The notes under the pieces: generated by a model
What the model saw: the letters and a program-made list of their open reading frames with translations, nothing else
Told to the model about the DNA's origin: nothing
The model's database searches: none
Program-made: the position numbers and the translations under genes
NCBI RefSeq assembly: GCF_002952215.1
Contig: NZ_CP022600.1
Coordinates: 2,976,001-3,040,000 of the forward strand
DNA length: 64,000 nt
Direction: 5' to 3'
Source of the DNA: Porphyrobacter sp. HT-58-2
GTDB taxonomy: Bacteria > Pseudomonadota > Alphaproteobacteria > Sphingomonadales > Sphingomonadaceae
Shown here: one piece after another, positions 1 to 8,690 of the stretch
Layout: every line of letters starts with the position of its first letter
Numbering within the stretch: the first letter of the stretch is position 1

Positions 1-15
1 CGCTCTGCCCGCCAT
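1..15 (-). CDS. Start of probable bufC (DUF2063), truncated by window edge
   Basis: Only five codons are visible. An ATG at 15-13 overlaps the bufB stop codon in a TGATG arrangement, so a further gene is translationally coupled downstream of bufB and runs out of the window. In bufferin loci the gene after the DUF692 protein is normally the DUF2063 partner BufC, which delivers the precursor to BufB. That identity is inferred from gene order alone; the visible residues cannot confirm it. Confidence 0.35.
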
Positions 16-920
16 CAAGCCAGCGCATGGGATCGTTCCTGCCGGGCCGCTGAGGCCGTGATGATCGCGCCTGCCCTAGCCGCTTCGCCGAGCAGAACAT
101 CGAAGGCAGGCACATCCGTATCCCATTCGATCAGCACGGGGCGCGGGCCGGCACGTTGCACGAATCTCTCGAACAGTCGCCATGTCTCGCCTGACACGGG
201 CGAGCCGTGATCATCGATCAGCAAACGCCCATGCGCGTGATCTTCGCTGGCATGACCTGCCAAGTGAACCTCGCCCACCAGCGCCGGATCAATCGCATCC
301 AGCATGGCACCGGCATCAAGACCGAGATTGGCGGCGGAAACTTCGATATTGTTGATGTCGAGCAACAGCCCGCAACCGGTGCGGATGCACAGCGCATGGA
401 GAAACTCCGCCTCGGACATCTCGTCGCCTGCAAAAGCAAGATAGCGCGAAGGGTTCTCGATCAGGATCGTGCGCGCAAGGCGATCCTGCACGCGGGCGAC
501 TTGCCCTGCAAAATGATGGAGCGCGTCTTGGGTGTAGGGCAACGGCAACAGATCGGGATAACGATTGGAAGCGCTGCCGCTCCAGCTCAGGTGATCGGAA
601 ACCATGGCCGGCGCATAGCGATCGCATAGCACGGCAAGCTGATCCAGCTCGTGCAGATTGACGCCATCGGCGCTGCCAAGTGACAAGCCGACCGAATGGA
701 AGCTGAGCGGGACGCGTTCGGCAAAGGCGCTGAGCCAACGATGTGGCGGGCCACCTGCGCCAAAATAGTTTTGCGGATGAACTTCGAACCAAGCGGGAAT
801 GTATCCCGCAGGGTGGATGCTGGCCGACACGGACTCAAGCGCCTCGGCATAATGCTGAGGTTTGAGGCCGACCCCTGCGAGGCGGGGGAGAGAGCGCGGG
901 GTTGGCATATCAGCCAGCAT
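15..920 (-). CDS. bufB: DUF692 multinuclear iron oxidase-like enzyme, BufB/MbnB family
   Basis: DUF692 enzymes are TIM-barrel proteins with a di- or tri-iron centre that modify cysteines of small precursor peptides; in bufferin loci they turn Cys into thiooxazoles that bind copper. Family landmarks are visible: a SFHSVGLSLGS strand, VSDHLSW, ENPSRYL, a DINNIEVSAANLGLD loop, GEVHLAGH and LIEWDTDVP, holding the His, Glu and Asp ligands. The open frame continues upstream into bufA, but ATGs at 920 and 908 lie just after the bufA stop (940) and give the usual family N-terminus; 920 was chosen and 908 is equally possible. It follows the DUF2282 precursor gene by 19 nt and overlaps the next gene by one base. 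The product has about 301 residues, normal for the family. Confidence 0.88.
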   Translation of the reverse strand: MLADMPTPRSLPRLAGVGLKPQHYAEALESVSASIHPAGYIPAWFEVHPQNYFGAGGPPHRWLSAFAERVPLSFHSVGLSLGSADGVNLHELDQLAVLCDRYAPAMVSDHLSWSGSASNRYPDLLPLPYTQDALHHFAGQVARVQDRLARTILIENPSRYLAFAGDEMSEAEFLHALCIRTGCGLLLDINNIEVSAANLGLDAGAMLDAIDPALVGEVHLAGHASEDHAHGRLLIDDHGSPVSGETWRLFERFVQRAGPRPVLIEWDTDVPAFDVLLGEAARAGAIITASAARQERSHALA

Positions 921-939
921 CCGGGGCGACCCGAGGGCG

Positions 940-1236
940 TCAGGCCTTCGGGGGAACAGGCTTGGCATTGCCCGCCTTGGCGGTCAGCGATCCGCCCATC
1001 TTCACGCATTCGCCCTTGCCGACATATTTCCAGGCGTTGCCTTGATAATCGACCGTCGAGGTACCGGCGCAGCTTGTGCCGGGGCCGGCGGCGCAATCAT
1101 TCTTGCCCTTGAGCGATACGCCATAGCACTTTTCCTTGGCGCCCTTGTTCTGCGCAACGGCGGGGGATGCGGCGATCAGGGACGCGGCAGCGAGGCTGGC
1201 GAGCGATGCCGCAGCAATGGCGAGGGATGATTTCAT
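940..1236 (-). CDS. bufA: Bufferin precursor, DUF2282 secreted small protein
   Basis: This is a 98-residue protein with a signal peptide of about 27 residues (hydrophobic Ala/Leu stretch ending ASPAVA) and a core containing four cysteines in the DUF2282 pattern: [14 protein letters not shown], then GTSC and GKGEC. DUF2282 proteins are the BufA1 bufferin precursors, periplasmic copper-sequestering RiPPs matured by the neighbouring DUF692 enzyme. The start at 1236 is preferred over the upstream ATG at 1251 because AAAGGA sits six bases before it. It is first in the operon, followed directly by bufB. An ECF-type promoter lies about 50 bases upstream. The copper role is family knowledge; the sequence shows the domain, cysteines and context. 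Confidence 0.87.
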   Translation of the reverse strand: MKSSLAIAAASLASLAAASLIAASPAVAQNKGAKEKCYGVSLKGKNDCAAGPGTSCAGTSTVDYQGNAWKYVGKGECVKMGGSLTAKAGNAKPVPPKA

Positions 1237-1288
1237 GACGATTCCTTTCACGTATCCTGGGTGGGCCTTGCTGGCTCACATGAACCCG

Positions 1289-1314
1289 TTCGACGCCGCG
1301 TGTGTGAAGGTTAC
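1289..1314 (-). promoter_or_regulatory. ECF sigma (SigF-like) promoter of bufAB
   Basis: Read on the minus strand, GTAACC (1314-1309) is followed by exactly 16 bases and CGAA (1292-1289), about 53 bases before the bufA ATG. From memory, this layout resembles the Caulobacter SigF promoters that control the orthologous DUF2282/DUF692/DUF2063 operons in response to metal stress. The match is seen in the sequence; control by a SigF-type factor is inferred, since no ECF gene lies in this window. Confidence 0.6.
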
Positions 1315-1646
1315 ACTTGCGGTCAAAACGCCGACCACGAAGTCTTCGCCAAGGGTCTCGTTTCGCGAATCTGTTTTTTGCAGCACAGGGAGGCGACCGC
1401 TTCGGGGCGCTTGCCGAATGGCAACTATGCGGCGGTGACGTGCCACAAGCGGTTCAAGACGCACGGCAGAGCCAATTCCGGCAAGCCTGTCCGCCGCCAG
1501 CCTCTAACATTACTGCCGTGATCAATGCGGCCTGTCACGACGCGGTTCATTTGTCCCGACCGAAATTCCCCATTGCCCCCGCACCAGGGAGCCTCACTTG
1601 GAACCAGCCGGAACACCGATAAATTAGGTCGCCAATCATGGATGTG
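1315..1646. other. Intergenic stretch with no recognised gene
   Basis: About 330 bases lie between the bufA promoter and the tRNA-Ser 3' end. Short open frames occur on both strands but none has a ribosome-binding site, a recognisable product or convincing codon use. No terminator hairpin with a T tract was found. Confidence 0.5.
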
Positions 1647-1736
1647 TGGCGGAGAGGGTGGGATTCGAACCCACGTTACCGTTGCCGGTAAACCGCATTT
1701 CGAGTGCGGCGCATTCGACCACTCTGCCACCTCTCC
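1647..1736 (-). tRNA. tRNA-Ser (CGA)
   Basis: The minus strand gives a 90-nt class II tRNA. The acceptor stem GGAGAGG/CCTCTCC is perfect and is followed by discriminator G and an encoded CCA. The D-arm contains TGGTCGAATGC. The anticodon loop CTCGAAA gives anticodon CGA, the variable arm is long as expected for serine, and the T loop GGTTCGAATCC is intact. Confidence 0.97.
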
Positions 1737-1920
1737 GCGAGGCCTGACACGCCCTGTAATTGGCCGCCTGGTCGAAGGCGGCAGGGCGACAGGAAGCGCG
1801 CCCGTTAGCCCAAGGCGTAAGGCTTGCCAAGACCCGCAAGCATACAAAATGCGGGCATATCCGGCACACCGCGCGGATGCCGTGCTTGTTTTGCGGCACG
1901 AAACATCCATATTGGCCGCC

Positions 1921-2301
1921 ATGGAACGCGCAGAGTTCTTTTCGAGTCAGGCGGGCCGCACCATTGTCGCCCCGCGCCAGACCCGCGCCCGCTTCAGCAT
2001 TGGCGATGTGGTGCGCCATCGGCTCTTTGCGTTTCGCGGGGTTGTCTTCGACATCGATCCGGTCTTTGCCAATTCGGAAGAATGGTATCAGTCGATCCCG
2101 GAAGACATGCGCCCTCGCCGCGATCAGCCCTTTTACCACCTGCTCGCCGAGAACGAGGACTCATCTTACGTTGCCTACGTCAGTCAGGGCAATCTGCTCG
2201 CTGACCCGCAGGGTGGGCCGGTTGACCATCCGACTGTCCGACAGCTGTTCGACAGCTTCAAGGATGGCCGGTACAAGATGCGCAGGTCTCTGACGCACTG
2301 A
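1921..2301 (+). CDS. hspQ: Heat shock protein HspQ / YccV-like hemimethylated-DNA-binding domain
   Basis: This 126-residue protein carries the HspQ (YccV-like) fold: RFSIGDVVRHRLFAFRGVV followed by FDIDP, then RDQPFYHLLAENEDSSY, YVSQGNLL and a C-terminal F-DGRY motif. In enterobacteria HspQ is a specificity factor for the Lon protease and promotes DnaA turnover; in alphaproteobacteria the role is less certain. The start at 1921 gives the usual family length with about 15 extra N-terminal residues. The open frame extends back through the tRNA on the other strand, which is not coding. It stands alone, between tRNA-Ser and the convergent ABC permease gene. Confidence 0.85.
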   Translation: MERAEFFSSQAGRTIVAPRQTRARFSIGDVVRHRLFAFRGVVFDIDPVFANSEEWYQSIPEDMRPRRDQPFYHLLAENEDSSYVAYVSQGNLLADPQGGPVDHPTVRQLFDSFKDGRYKMRRSLTH

Positions 2302-2397
2302 TGCTTGCGGCAAGCCATCCGGCTTGCCGTACCTCGCAAAGGCTCGGGCGCGCGGTCGCGCTGGCGGGCCTTTGGCCAGAATACGGGAATGGCTTTC

Positions 2398-3303
2398 CTA
2401 GCTCTTCAGCTTCCACCCGCTGCGCAGCACCGCATAGACAGCAGCTGCCAGTCCAATATTCAGCGTCAGCAATCCTCCCGCTGCGGTGATGACTTCGCTG
2501 CTCTGGCCTATGTCGCTGGTACCGAGAAAGCCGTAGCGAAAACCTGAAATCACGTAGAAGAAGGGGTTGAGACGGCTCACCCACTGAAACGCCGGGTCGA
2601 GATTGTCGATCACGTAGAACGTCCCCGACAGCAGCGACAAAGGCGCGATGATGAAATTGGTGATCGCCGCGTTGTGATCGAACTTCTCTGCCCAGATCGA
2701 GGTGGCAAGGCCAAGCGTTGCCAGCATCAGCGATCCCATCAGCGCAAACCACACCAACGCCCAGACATGCGTCACGGCCAGCGACACTCCCGGCCACAAG
2801 GCCATCGCCAGGGCAACGGTGCAGCCCACCGCCACAGCACGAGTAATCGCTGCAGCGAGAATCCCGCCCATCAGCTCCCCTGGCGAAAGCGGCGGCATGA
2901 GAAGGTCGATGATCGTGCCTTGCATCTTGCCGGAGAGCAGCGAGAAGCTGGAATTGGCAAAGGCATTCTGCATCATCGCCATCACGATCAGCCCCGGCGC
3001 GACGAAGGTGGCAAACGGCACGCCAAGCACCTCCCGGCCCTCGCGCCCCAGCGCAATAGTGAAGATCACCAGAAACAGCAGCGTCGTGAAGGCAGGCGCC
3101 CAGATCGTCTGCGTCTGCACCTTGAGAAACCGGCGCACCTCCTTCATATAGAGCGCGAACAAACCCACACGGTTGATGCCTGTGATAATCGGCTGCCCAC
3201 GAGGGGCAAACGGCGCGCGACCGCTGGTCTTGTGTTCGGCCGCTTTTTCAGTCACGGAGGCGGACAGAGGCATGGGTTGCACTGGCGGAGCAGGTTCGGT
3301 CAT
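2398..3303 (-). CDS. ABC-2 type transporter permease
   Basis: This is a 301-residue inner-membrane protein. After a polar N-terminus of about 45 residues it has LYMKEVRRFLKVQTQTIWAP, the characteristic ABC-2 (NodJ/YadH-like) entry sequence, and six hydrophobic segments including TLLFLVIFTIALG, AVAVGCTVALAMALWPGVSL and a last span near the C-terminus. The SGTFYVIDNL and LNPFFYVISGFRYG motifs are typical of the family. Such permeases pair with an ATPase to export polysaccharide, lipid or drugs, but no ATPase gene adjoins here, so the substrate is unknown. The start at 3303 was chosen because the frame upstream runs into the divergent gcrA gene. Confidence 0.83.
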   Translation of the reverse strand: MTEPAPPVQPMPLSASVTEKAAEHKTSGRAPFAPRGQPIITGINRVGLFALYMKEVRRFLKVQTQTIWAPAFTTLLFLVIFTIALGREGREVLGVPFATFVAPGLIVMAMMQNAFANSSFSLLSGKMQGTIIDLLMPPLSPGELMGGILAAAITRAVAVGCTVALAMALWPGVSLAVTHVWALVWFALMGSLMLATLGLATSIWAEKFDHNAAITNFIIAPLSLLSGTFYVIDNLDPAFQWVSRLNPFFYVISGFRYGFLGTSDIGQSSEVITAAGGLLTLNIGLAAAVYAVLRSGWKLKS

Positions 3304-3387
3304 GGCCCGGATGCCTAGGCTGCACAGGGCTCGCTGACAAGCATCGGCCCCAACCGCGGCGGCCAGACACAGGAACAGGTAGAATAC

Positions 3388-4101
3388 ATGAGCTGGACGG
3401 ATGAGCGCATCGGGACGTTGCGCAAAATGTGGGAAGGCGGCGCAACCGCAAGCGAGATCGCCGCTGAACTCGGCGGCGTGAGCCGCAATGCGGTGATCGG
3501 CAAGGCCCACCGGCTCGGCCTCAAGGCGCGCCCTTCTCCGGTCAAGGCCAACGAAAAGAAAAAGGCATCGACCCCGGCCAAGAAGACTGCCGCACCTGCC
3601 GCCGCGTCTGCCCGCCCCGCCGCCGCGGCCGAACCGCGCGCAGAAGCGGCTGAACCCGCCGAGCGCCTTGCGCCGCGTTCCGCTGCTCCTGCTTCGCGGA
3701 GCGGGGACAACAGCGGTCAGGCTGCTTCGCTGTCGCAGCCGGTTCCCAACCCGCAAGCTGATCTTCCCAAGATCGTTTCGGTCGGCCCTGGTGGCTTCCT
3801 GCGGCAAGGCCCGGGCGATCAGCAGGCCCCGATCCCCCCTGCGCCGCCACGTCGGCTTGTCCCTGCCAAGCCAAGCCCTGAAATCGCAGGAAAGACCAGC
3901 CTGCTGGATCTGTCGGACAAGGTCTGTCGCTGGCCGATGGGACATCCGGGTGAACCGGATTTCCATTTCTGCGGTGAGCCGGTGAACCCAGGCTTTCCCT
4001 ATTGCGTCGAGCATTGCGGCCGGGCCTATCAGGCTCAGCTGCCGCGCGGCGTACGCCGTCCCCCTCCGCCCCTGCCCTTCGGTGGACCGCGGGTCCGCTA
4101 G
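3388..4101 (+). CDS. gcrA: GcrA cell cycle regulator
   Basis: The N-terminus, MSWTDERIGTLRKMWEGG followed by an SEIA-ELGGVSRNAVIGKAHRLGL helix-turn-helix, is the GcrA signature. A proline/alanine-rich linker (about residues 55-165) leads to the conserved C-terminal block CRWPMGHPG-PDFHFCGEPV-GFPYCVEHC, which contacts sigma-70. GcrA is an alphaproteobacterial transcription factor that works with RNA polymerase at promoters carrying GANTC sites methylated by CcrM. It is divergent from the ABC permease across an 84-base gap. Length (237 residues) is at the upper end of the family because of the linker. Confidence 0.93.
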   Translation: MSWTDERIGTLRKMWEGGATASEIAAELGGVSRNAVIGKAHRLGLKARPSPVKANEKKKASTPAKKTAAPAAASARPAAAAEPRAEAAEPAERLAPRSAAPASRSGDNSGQAASLSQPVPNPQADLPKIVSVGPGGFLRQGPGDQQAPIPPAPPRRLVPAKPSPEIAGKTSLLDLSDKVCRWPMGHPGEPDFHFCGEPVNPGFPYCVEHCGRAYQAQLPRGVRRPPPPLPFGGPRVR

Positions 4102-4187
4102 CCCCCCAGGGATGCCGCAAGGTTTGGTCTGGCCTGGCTGACACCGTCCGGCACTCACCTGCAAACACGGCCGAGAGGACCCTCAAA

Positions 4188-5147
4188 GTGAATTCCGTAA
4201 CCTGTCTGTCCATGGCCGGGCTTACAGCGGTGACGTTCTTGTGGTCGACACCAGCTCTGGCCGAATTGCCTGAGCCGGTGCGTGCCATGCTCGATGCAGC
4301 CATTGCCACCGGCGATGAAAGCAAGGTTCGCACTGTCGCGGAGATCGCTCGCACTACCAATCCGACGGATGGCCAGGAAATCGACGCTATCCTCGCGATC
4401 TTCGAAGCCGAAGTCGCTGCGCGCAGGCAGGCCGAAGCAGCTGAGAAAGAAGCCAAGATCCGATCCGCAAGCCTGTTCGAAAACTGGGCGGGCAAGGGTG
4501 AGTTTGGCGCTTTCCGGGCCACTGGCAATTCTTCCAACACCGGCATCACTGCTGGCCTGACCATGAACCGGCAAGGGATCGACTGGCGTCACAACCTAAC
4601 CGGGCGGGTCGATTACCAGCGCGCCAATGGCGTTACCACGCGTGAGCAGTTCCTCGGCCGGTACGAACCCAATGTGAACATTTCCGACCGCTTCTACGCC
4701 TATGCCCTCGCGCAATATGAGCGCGACCGGTTTCAGGGCTTTTCGGGACGCTACGCCATTTCTGGCGGGATCGGCTATCAGGCGCTGAAGAAGGACGACA
4801 TTCAGCTCTCGCTCAAGGCTGGCCCGGCCTACCGCATTACCGAGTTCGTCGACGGGCGCAGCGAAAGCCGCATTGCGGGGCTTGTCGGGATTGATTTCGA
4901 CTGGAGCATCACCGACCGGCTGAAATTGACGCAAGACACCAATGCGGTTGCGGAAACCGGCGGGTCGGCAGTGGCGATCATCGATTCGCGCAATACCACC
5001 CTCGATCTGATCACGGGCCTTAACGCAACGATCAGCAGCAAGCTGTCAGCACGGTTTTCCTACGCGATCGAATATGACAGCAACCCGCCGCCGGGCGCGG
5101 TGCAGACCGATACGCTGAGCCGCGTTACGCTGATCTACGACTTCTGA
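4188..5147 (+). CDS. DUF481 outer-membrane beta-barrel protein (YdiY-like)
   Basis: The GTG start at 4188 is preceded by GAGAGGA and yields a signal peptide (SMAGLTAVTFLWSTPALA, cut before ELPEP). A charged helical segment, AEVAARRQAEAAEKEAKIRSA, follows at about residues 80-105. The rest is amphipathic beta-strand ending in the terminal aromatic motif RVTLIYDF, as expected for a BamA-inserted barrel. The pattern matches DUF481/YdiY salt-induced outer-membrane proteins. Function is unknown in the family. It lies 86 bases after gcrA and may have its own promoter. Length is 319 residues. Confidence 0.75.
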   Translation: MNSVTCLSMAGLTAVTFLWSTPALAELPEPVRAMLDAAIATGDESKVRTVAEIARTTNPTDGQEIDAILAIFEAEVAARRQAEAAEKEAKIRSASLFENWAGKGEFGAFRATGNSSNTGITAGLTMNRQGIDWRHNLTGRVDYQRANGVTTREQFLGRYEPNVNISDRFYAYALAQYERDRFQGFSGRYAISGGIGYQALKKDDIQLSLKAGPAYRITEFVDGRSESRIAGLVGIDFDWSITDRLKLTQDTNAVAETGGSAVAIIDSRNTTLDLITGLNATISSKLSARFSYAIEYDSNPPPGAVQTDTLSRVTLIYDF

Positions 5148-5152
5148 ATCAG

Positions 5153-5170
5153 GGTTCGCTGCCGCGAACC
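5153..5170. terminator. Hairpin between convergent genes
   Basis: GGTTCGC and GCGAACC form a perfect 7-bp stem around a 4-base loop a few bases after the DUF481 stop codon and before the convergent methyltransferase gene. No T tract follows on either strand, so it may only stabilise a 3' end rather than terminate. Confidence 0.35.
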
Positions 5171-5201
5171 GCAGACCTCCCAAGCTTGAAAGGCTCGGGT
5201 T

Positions 5202-5882
5202 TCAGCTCTTCTGGGCAAACCAGATGACGTGATGCGCACCCTTGTTGTTGGGGCGCGAGCGGATGCCGCGTTCCTCGACCTCCAGCCCTGCATCCTTCAA
5301 CCGCTTGCGGAAGGCCGGATCGGGCGCGGCTGACCACACGCTGAGAATCCCGCCCGGCTTCAACGCATCGCGCGCCTTGGCAAGGCCGGTGCGCGAATAG
5401 AGCCGGTTGTTTTCATGCCGCACCAGCCCGTCGGGGCCATTGTCGACATCAAGCAGGATTGCGTCGAACTTGTCGCAGGTGCCGTCATTGGCATCGTCGA
5501 TCAGCGCGGCAACATCGCAGATCTTGAGGTTGAGGCGCGGGTCGGACAGGCTGTCGCCGGTCAGCTCGGCCATCGGCCCGCGCGCCCAGTCGACGATCTT
5601 TTCCGATATTTCGGCAATCACGATCTGCGCCTTCGCGCCGAGCTTGGCGGCGGCGGCGCGATAGGTGAAGCCCATGCCGTAGCCGCCGATCAGGATGCGG
5701 GCATTGTCCTTGCCCAGCCGGTCGATGGTGAGCTCGGCCAGCTGTTCCTCCGAAAACCGCATCCGCGTGCTCATCAACTCGTTGCGGCCGAGCACGATCA
5801 TGAAATCGCGGCCATGGCTGAACAGTTCGAGCAGGACACCGTCCTCGATCTGGGTGGTGTCTATCAGTTCACGTTTGAGCAT
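5202..5882 (-). CDS. Spermidine synthase-like class I SAM methyltransferase-fold protein
   Basis: This 226-residue protein carries the Rossmann-fold core of spermidine synthases: ILIGGYGMGFTYRAA (SAM-binding glycine loop), QIVIAEISEKIVDWAR, a LKICDVAALI segment and AILLDVDNGPDGLVR. The N-terminal tetramerisation part of true SpeE is short, and the aspartate proton acceptor region reads LDVDNGP, so polyamine synthesis is not assured; many such proteins are unassigned. The start was set at 5882 (MLKRELID) because the longer frame begins inside the pnp terminator hairpin. It is transcribed in the same direction as pnp, 71 bases after the pnp stop. Confidence 0.7.
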   Translation of the reverse strand: MLKRELIDTTQIEDGVLLELFSHGRDFMIVLGRNELMSTRMRFSEEQLAELTIDRLGKDNARILIGGYGMGFTYRAAAAKLGAKAQIVIAEISEKIVDWARGPMAELTGDSLSDPRLNLKICDVAALIDDANDGTCDKFDAILLDVDNGPDGLVRHENNRLYSRTGLAKARDALKPGGILSVWSAAPDPAFRKRLKDAGLEVEERGIRSRPNNKGAHHVIWFAQKS

Positions 5883-5893
5883 CTGGATAATCC

Positions 5894-5928
5894 CAAAAAC
5901 AAGGCCGCCCGGATCGCTCCGGGCGGCC
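5894..5928 (-). terminator. Rho-independent terminator of the pnp operon
   Basis: On the minus strand GGCCGCCCGG (5928-5919), a 6-base loop and the exact complement (5912-5903) form a 10-bp stem followed by TTGTTTTT. It lies 26 bases after the pnp stop and only about 12 bases before the ATG of the next gene. Confidence 0.88.
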
Positions 5929-5953
5929 AATGTTCATACCTCTTGCGAGGCGC

Positions 5954-8233
5954 TTAGTCCTTCAGGAAGTCGGGGAGACCCGCCGGACCGCTGTCGCGCT
6001 CGCGGCCGCCACGATCGCCGCCGCGTCCGCCGCGATCGCCACCGCGACCACGGTCGCCACCGCCGCGCGGCCCGCGACGATCACCACGGTCACCGCGCGG
6101 CTCGCGCGGTTCGCGGGGCGGACGGGTGTCTTCCAGCTCTTCGCCGGTTTCCTGATCGACGACGCGCATCGACAGGCGGACCTTGCCGCGTTGGTCGATC
6201 TCGAGCACCTTGACCTTCACTTCCATGCCTTCGGAGACGACATCGGTCGGCTTCTCGACACGCTCGTTCTTCATTTCGCTGACGTGGACGAGACCGTCCT
6301 TGCCGCCCATGAAGTTCACGAAGGCACCGAAATCGACGATGTTGACGACCTTGCCGGTGTAGATCTTGCCGACTTCGGCTTCCTCGACAATGCCGAGGAT
6401 CCACTTCTTCGCCGCTTCGATCTCGTCGAGGTTCGAGGACGAGATCTTGATCACGCCTTCATCGTCGATGTCGACCTTGGCGCCGGTTTCGGCGACGATC
6501 TCGCGGATCACCTTGCCGCCGGTGCCGATGACGTCACGGATCTTCGACTTGTCGATCTGGATCGTCTCGATGCGCGGGGCGTGCTTGCTGACTTCGGTGC
6601 GGGCACCGGTCAGCGCCTTGGCCATTTCACCCAGGATGTGCTGGCGACCGGCCTTGGCCTGCTCCAGCGCCTTGGCCATGATTTCCTGCGTGATGCCGGC
6701 AACCTTGATGTCCATCTGCATCGTGGTGATGCCTTCGGCGGTCCCGGCAACCTTGAAGTCCATGTCGCCGAGGTGGTCTTCATCGCCCAGAATGTCCGAG
6801 AGGACAGCGAATTCGTCACCTTCGAGGATCAGGCCCATGGCGATGCCCGACACCGGAGCCTTCACCGGAACGCCCGCGTCCATCATCGACAGACAGCCGC
6901 CGCACACCGTCGCCATCGAGGACGAGCCGTTGGACTCGGTGATGTCCGACAGCACGCGGATGGTGTAGGGGAAATCTTCCTTGCTCGGCAGCACCGGGTT
7001 GAGCGCGCGCCATGCGAGCTTGCCGTGACCGACTTCGCGGCGACCCGGCGCGCCGAAGCGGCCCACTTCACCGACCGAATAGGGCGGGAAGTTGTAGTGC
7101 AGCATGAAGCTGGAATAGCTGAGGCCTTCCAGACCGTCGATCATCTGCTCGCTGTCCTTGGTGCCGAGCGTGGTGGTGCAGATCGCCTGGGTCTCGCCAC
7201 GGGTGAACAGCGAAGAGCCGTGGGTGCGCGGCAGGAAGCCCACAATGGCTTCGATCGGGCGGACCTGATCGAGCTTGCGGCCATCGATGCGCGAACCTTC
7301 CTTGAGGATGGCGGTGCGGACGATGTCGGCTTCCACCTTCTTCATGGTCTTGATCGCGACCATCTGGGTCTGCGGGGTTTCGTCGGCGAAGGCCGCCTTG
7401 GCCTTGGCCCGCGCCTCGTTCAGCGCGTTCGAACGCGCCGACTTGTCGGTGAGCTTGTAGGCCGCGGCGATATCGGCGCCGACCAGTTCCTTGAGCTTCG
7501 CCTTGATGTCGGCGGTGTTATCGGAAAGGTCGACTTCCCACGGATCCTTGGCGGCCTTTTCGGCGAGCTCGATGATCGCGCCGATCACCTTGCGGATCTC
7601 GTCATGCGCGAACATGACGGCGCCGAGCATTTCGTCCTCGGTCAGTTCCTTGGCTTCGGATTCGACCATCATCACGGCCTTGTCGGTCGCGGCGACCACG
7701 AGGTCGAGACGGCCTTCGGCGAGTGCCTTGTCCTGCTTCGGGTTGAGCGTGTACTCGCCGTCGACATAACCGACGCGCGCAGCACCGATCGGGCCCATGA
7801 AAGGTACGCCCGAGATCGTCAGCGCAGCAGACGCCGCGATCATCGCCACGATATCAGCCTCAGTCTCGCCGTCGAACGACAGGACCTGCGCGATCACGTT
7901 GATTTCGTTGTAGAAGCCTTCGGGGAACAGCGGACGGATCGGACGGTCGATCAACCGGCTGGTGAGCGTTTCCTTCTCGGTCGCGCCGCGTTCACGCTTG
8001 AAGAAGCCGCCCGGGATACGACCGGCGGCGGAGAACTTTTCCTGATAGTGGACGGTGAGCGGGAAGAAATCCTGCCCTTCCTTCACCGACTTGGCGGCGG
8101 TCACGGCGCACAGCACCACGGTTTCGCCATAGGTCGCCAGAACGGCGCCATCGGCCTGACGGGCAATACGCCCGGTTTCCAGAGTGAGGGTCTTTCCGCC
8201 CCACTCCAGCGATACGGTTTTCGTGTCGAACAT
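5954..8233 (-). CDS. pnp: Polyribonucleotide nucleotidyltransferase (PNPase)
   Basis: PNPase degrades RNA 3'-5' by phosphorolysis and is a core degradosome enzyme. The 759-residue product has two RNase PH domains (first [20 protein letters not shown]; second around [14 protein letters not shown], with a [24 protein letters not shown] active-site block), a KH domain with [11 protein letters not shown], and an S1 domain starting [18 protein letters not shown] final stretch of about 50 residues is rich in RG/RGG and DRGGR units and ends GLPDFLKD. The start at 8233 was chosen because AGAAGGA lies seven bases upstream. It sits downstream of rpsO behind an attenuator-like terminator and ends with its own terminator. 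Confidence 0.98.
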   Translation of the reverse strand: MFDTKTVSLEWGGKTLTLETGRIARQADGAVLATYGETVVLCAVTAAKSVKEGQDFFPLTVHYQEKFSAAGRIPGGFFKRERGATEKETLTSRLIDRPIRPLFPEGFYNEINVIAQVLSFDGETEADIVAMIAASAALTISGVPFMGPIGAARVGYVDGEYTLNPKQDKALAEGRLDLVVAATDKAVMMVESEAKELTEDEMLGAVMFAHDEIRKVIGAIIELAEKAAKDPWEVDLSDNTADIKAKLKELVGADIAAAYKLTDKSARSNALNEARAKAKAAFADETPQTQMVAIKTMKKVEADIVRTAILKEGSRIDGRKLDQVRPIEAIVGFLPRTHGSSLFTRGETQAICTTTLGTKDSEQMIDGLEGLSYSSFMLHYNFPPYSVGEVGRFGAPGRREVGHGKLAWRALNPVLPSKEDFPYTIRVLSDITESNGSSSMATVCGGCLSMMDAGVPVKAPVSGIAMGLILEGDEFAVLSDILGDEDHLGDMDFKVAGTAEGITTMQMDIKVAGITQEIMAKALEQAKAGRQHILGEMAKALTGARTEVSKHAPRIETIQIDKSKIRDVIGTGGKVIREIVAETGAKVDIDDEGVIKISSSNLDEIEAAKKWILGIVEEAEVGKIYTGKVVNIVDFGAFVNFMGGKDGLVHVSEMKNERVEKPTDVVSEGMEVKVKVLEIDQRGKVRLSMRVVDQETGEELEDTRPPREPREPRGDRGDRRGPRGGGDRGRGGDRGGRGGDRGGRERDSGPAGLPDFLKD

Positions 8234-8368
8234 TGGTTTTCCTTCTGACCCGCGCGGCCATATTGCCATCGCGGGGCCTCATGTGCCGGGGAAACAACCG
8301 TCCCGGTCCGGTGCGGGGCACTGGTTTGGCCCCAAGGCAACAGGCCGGATGCCTGCTAGCCCCAATGC

Positions 8369-8394
8369 AAAAAAGGCGGCCCTTTCGAGCCGCC
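8369..8394 (-). terminator. Terminator/attenuator between rpsO and pnp
   Basis: On the minus strand GGCGGC, an 8-base loop and GCCGCC are followed by TTTTTT, 15 bases after the rpsO stop. As in many bacteria, it probably separates an rpsO transcript from read-through into pnp. About 135 bases of leader remain before the pnp start, where PNPase autoregulation would act. Confidence 0.8.
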
Positions 8395-8408
8395 CTTTCG
8401 CTAAACTC

Positions 8409-8678
8409 TTACTTACGCAGACCCAGCTTCTGGATCAGGGCGTTGTAGCGCTCGACGTCCTTCTTCTTGAGATAGGCGAGCAGCGTGCGACGCTTGTTGA
8501 CCATCATCAGCAGGCCACGGCGCGAGTGGTTGTCCTTGTGGTGATCCTTGAAGTGCTCGGTGAGGTTGCGGATGCGCTCGGTCAGGATCGCGACCTGGAC
8601 TTCCGGGCTGCCGGTGTCCTTGGGATCACGGGCGTTCGAGGCAATGACTTCCTGCTTCTTTTCGGCGGTCACCGACAT
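8409..8678 (-). CDS. rpsO: 30S ribosomal protein S15
   Basis: This 89-residue protein has the full S15 sequence pattern: [51 protein letters not shown] and a C-terminal [13 protein letters not shown]15 binds 16S rRNA helices 20-22 early in 30S assembly. It lies 12 bases after the truB stop and upstream of pnp, the normal bacterial order. Confidence 0.99.
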   Translation of the reverse strand: MSVTAEKKQEVIASNARDPKDTGSPEVQVAILTERIRNLTEHFKDHHKDNHSRRGLLMMVNKRRTLLAYLKKKDVERYNALIQKLGLRK

Positions 8679-8690
8679 AGTTTTTCTCTC

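Noticed and set aside
1647..1736. tRNA genes as attachment sites for an integrated element
   Set aside because: Neither tRNA is flanked by an integrase or a direct repeat of its 3' end; neighbours are ordinary genes.
3304..4164. N-terminal extension of the ABC permease across gcrA
   Set aside because: It runs antisense to the well-conserved gcrA; the permease family starts near 3303.
5930..8248. A 772-codon open frame antisense to pnp
   Set aside because: It is the mirror of a conserved gene in G+C-rich DNA; composition is repetitive (D, L, R, G) and no domain is visible.
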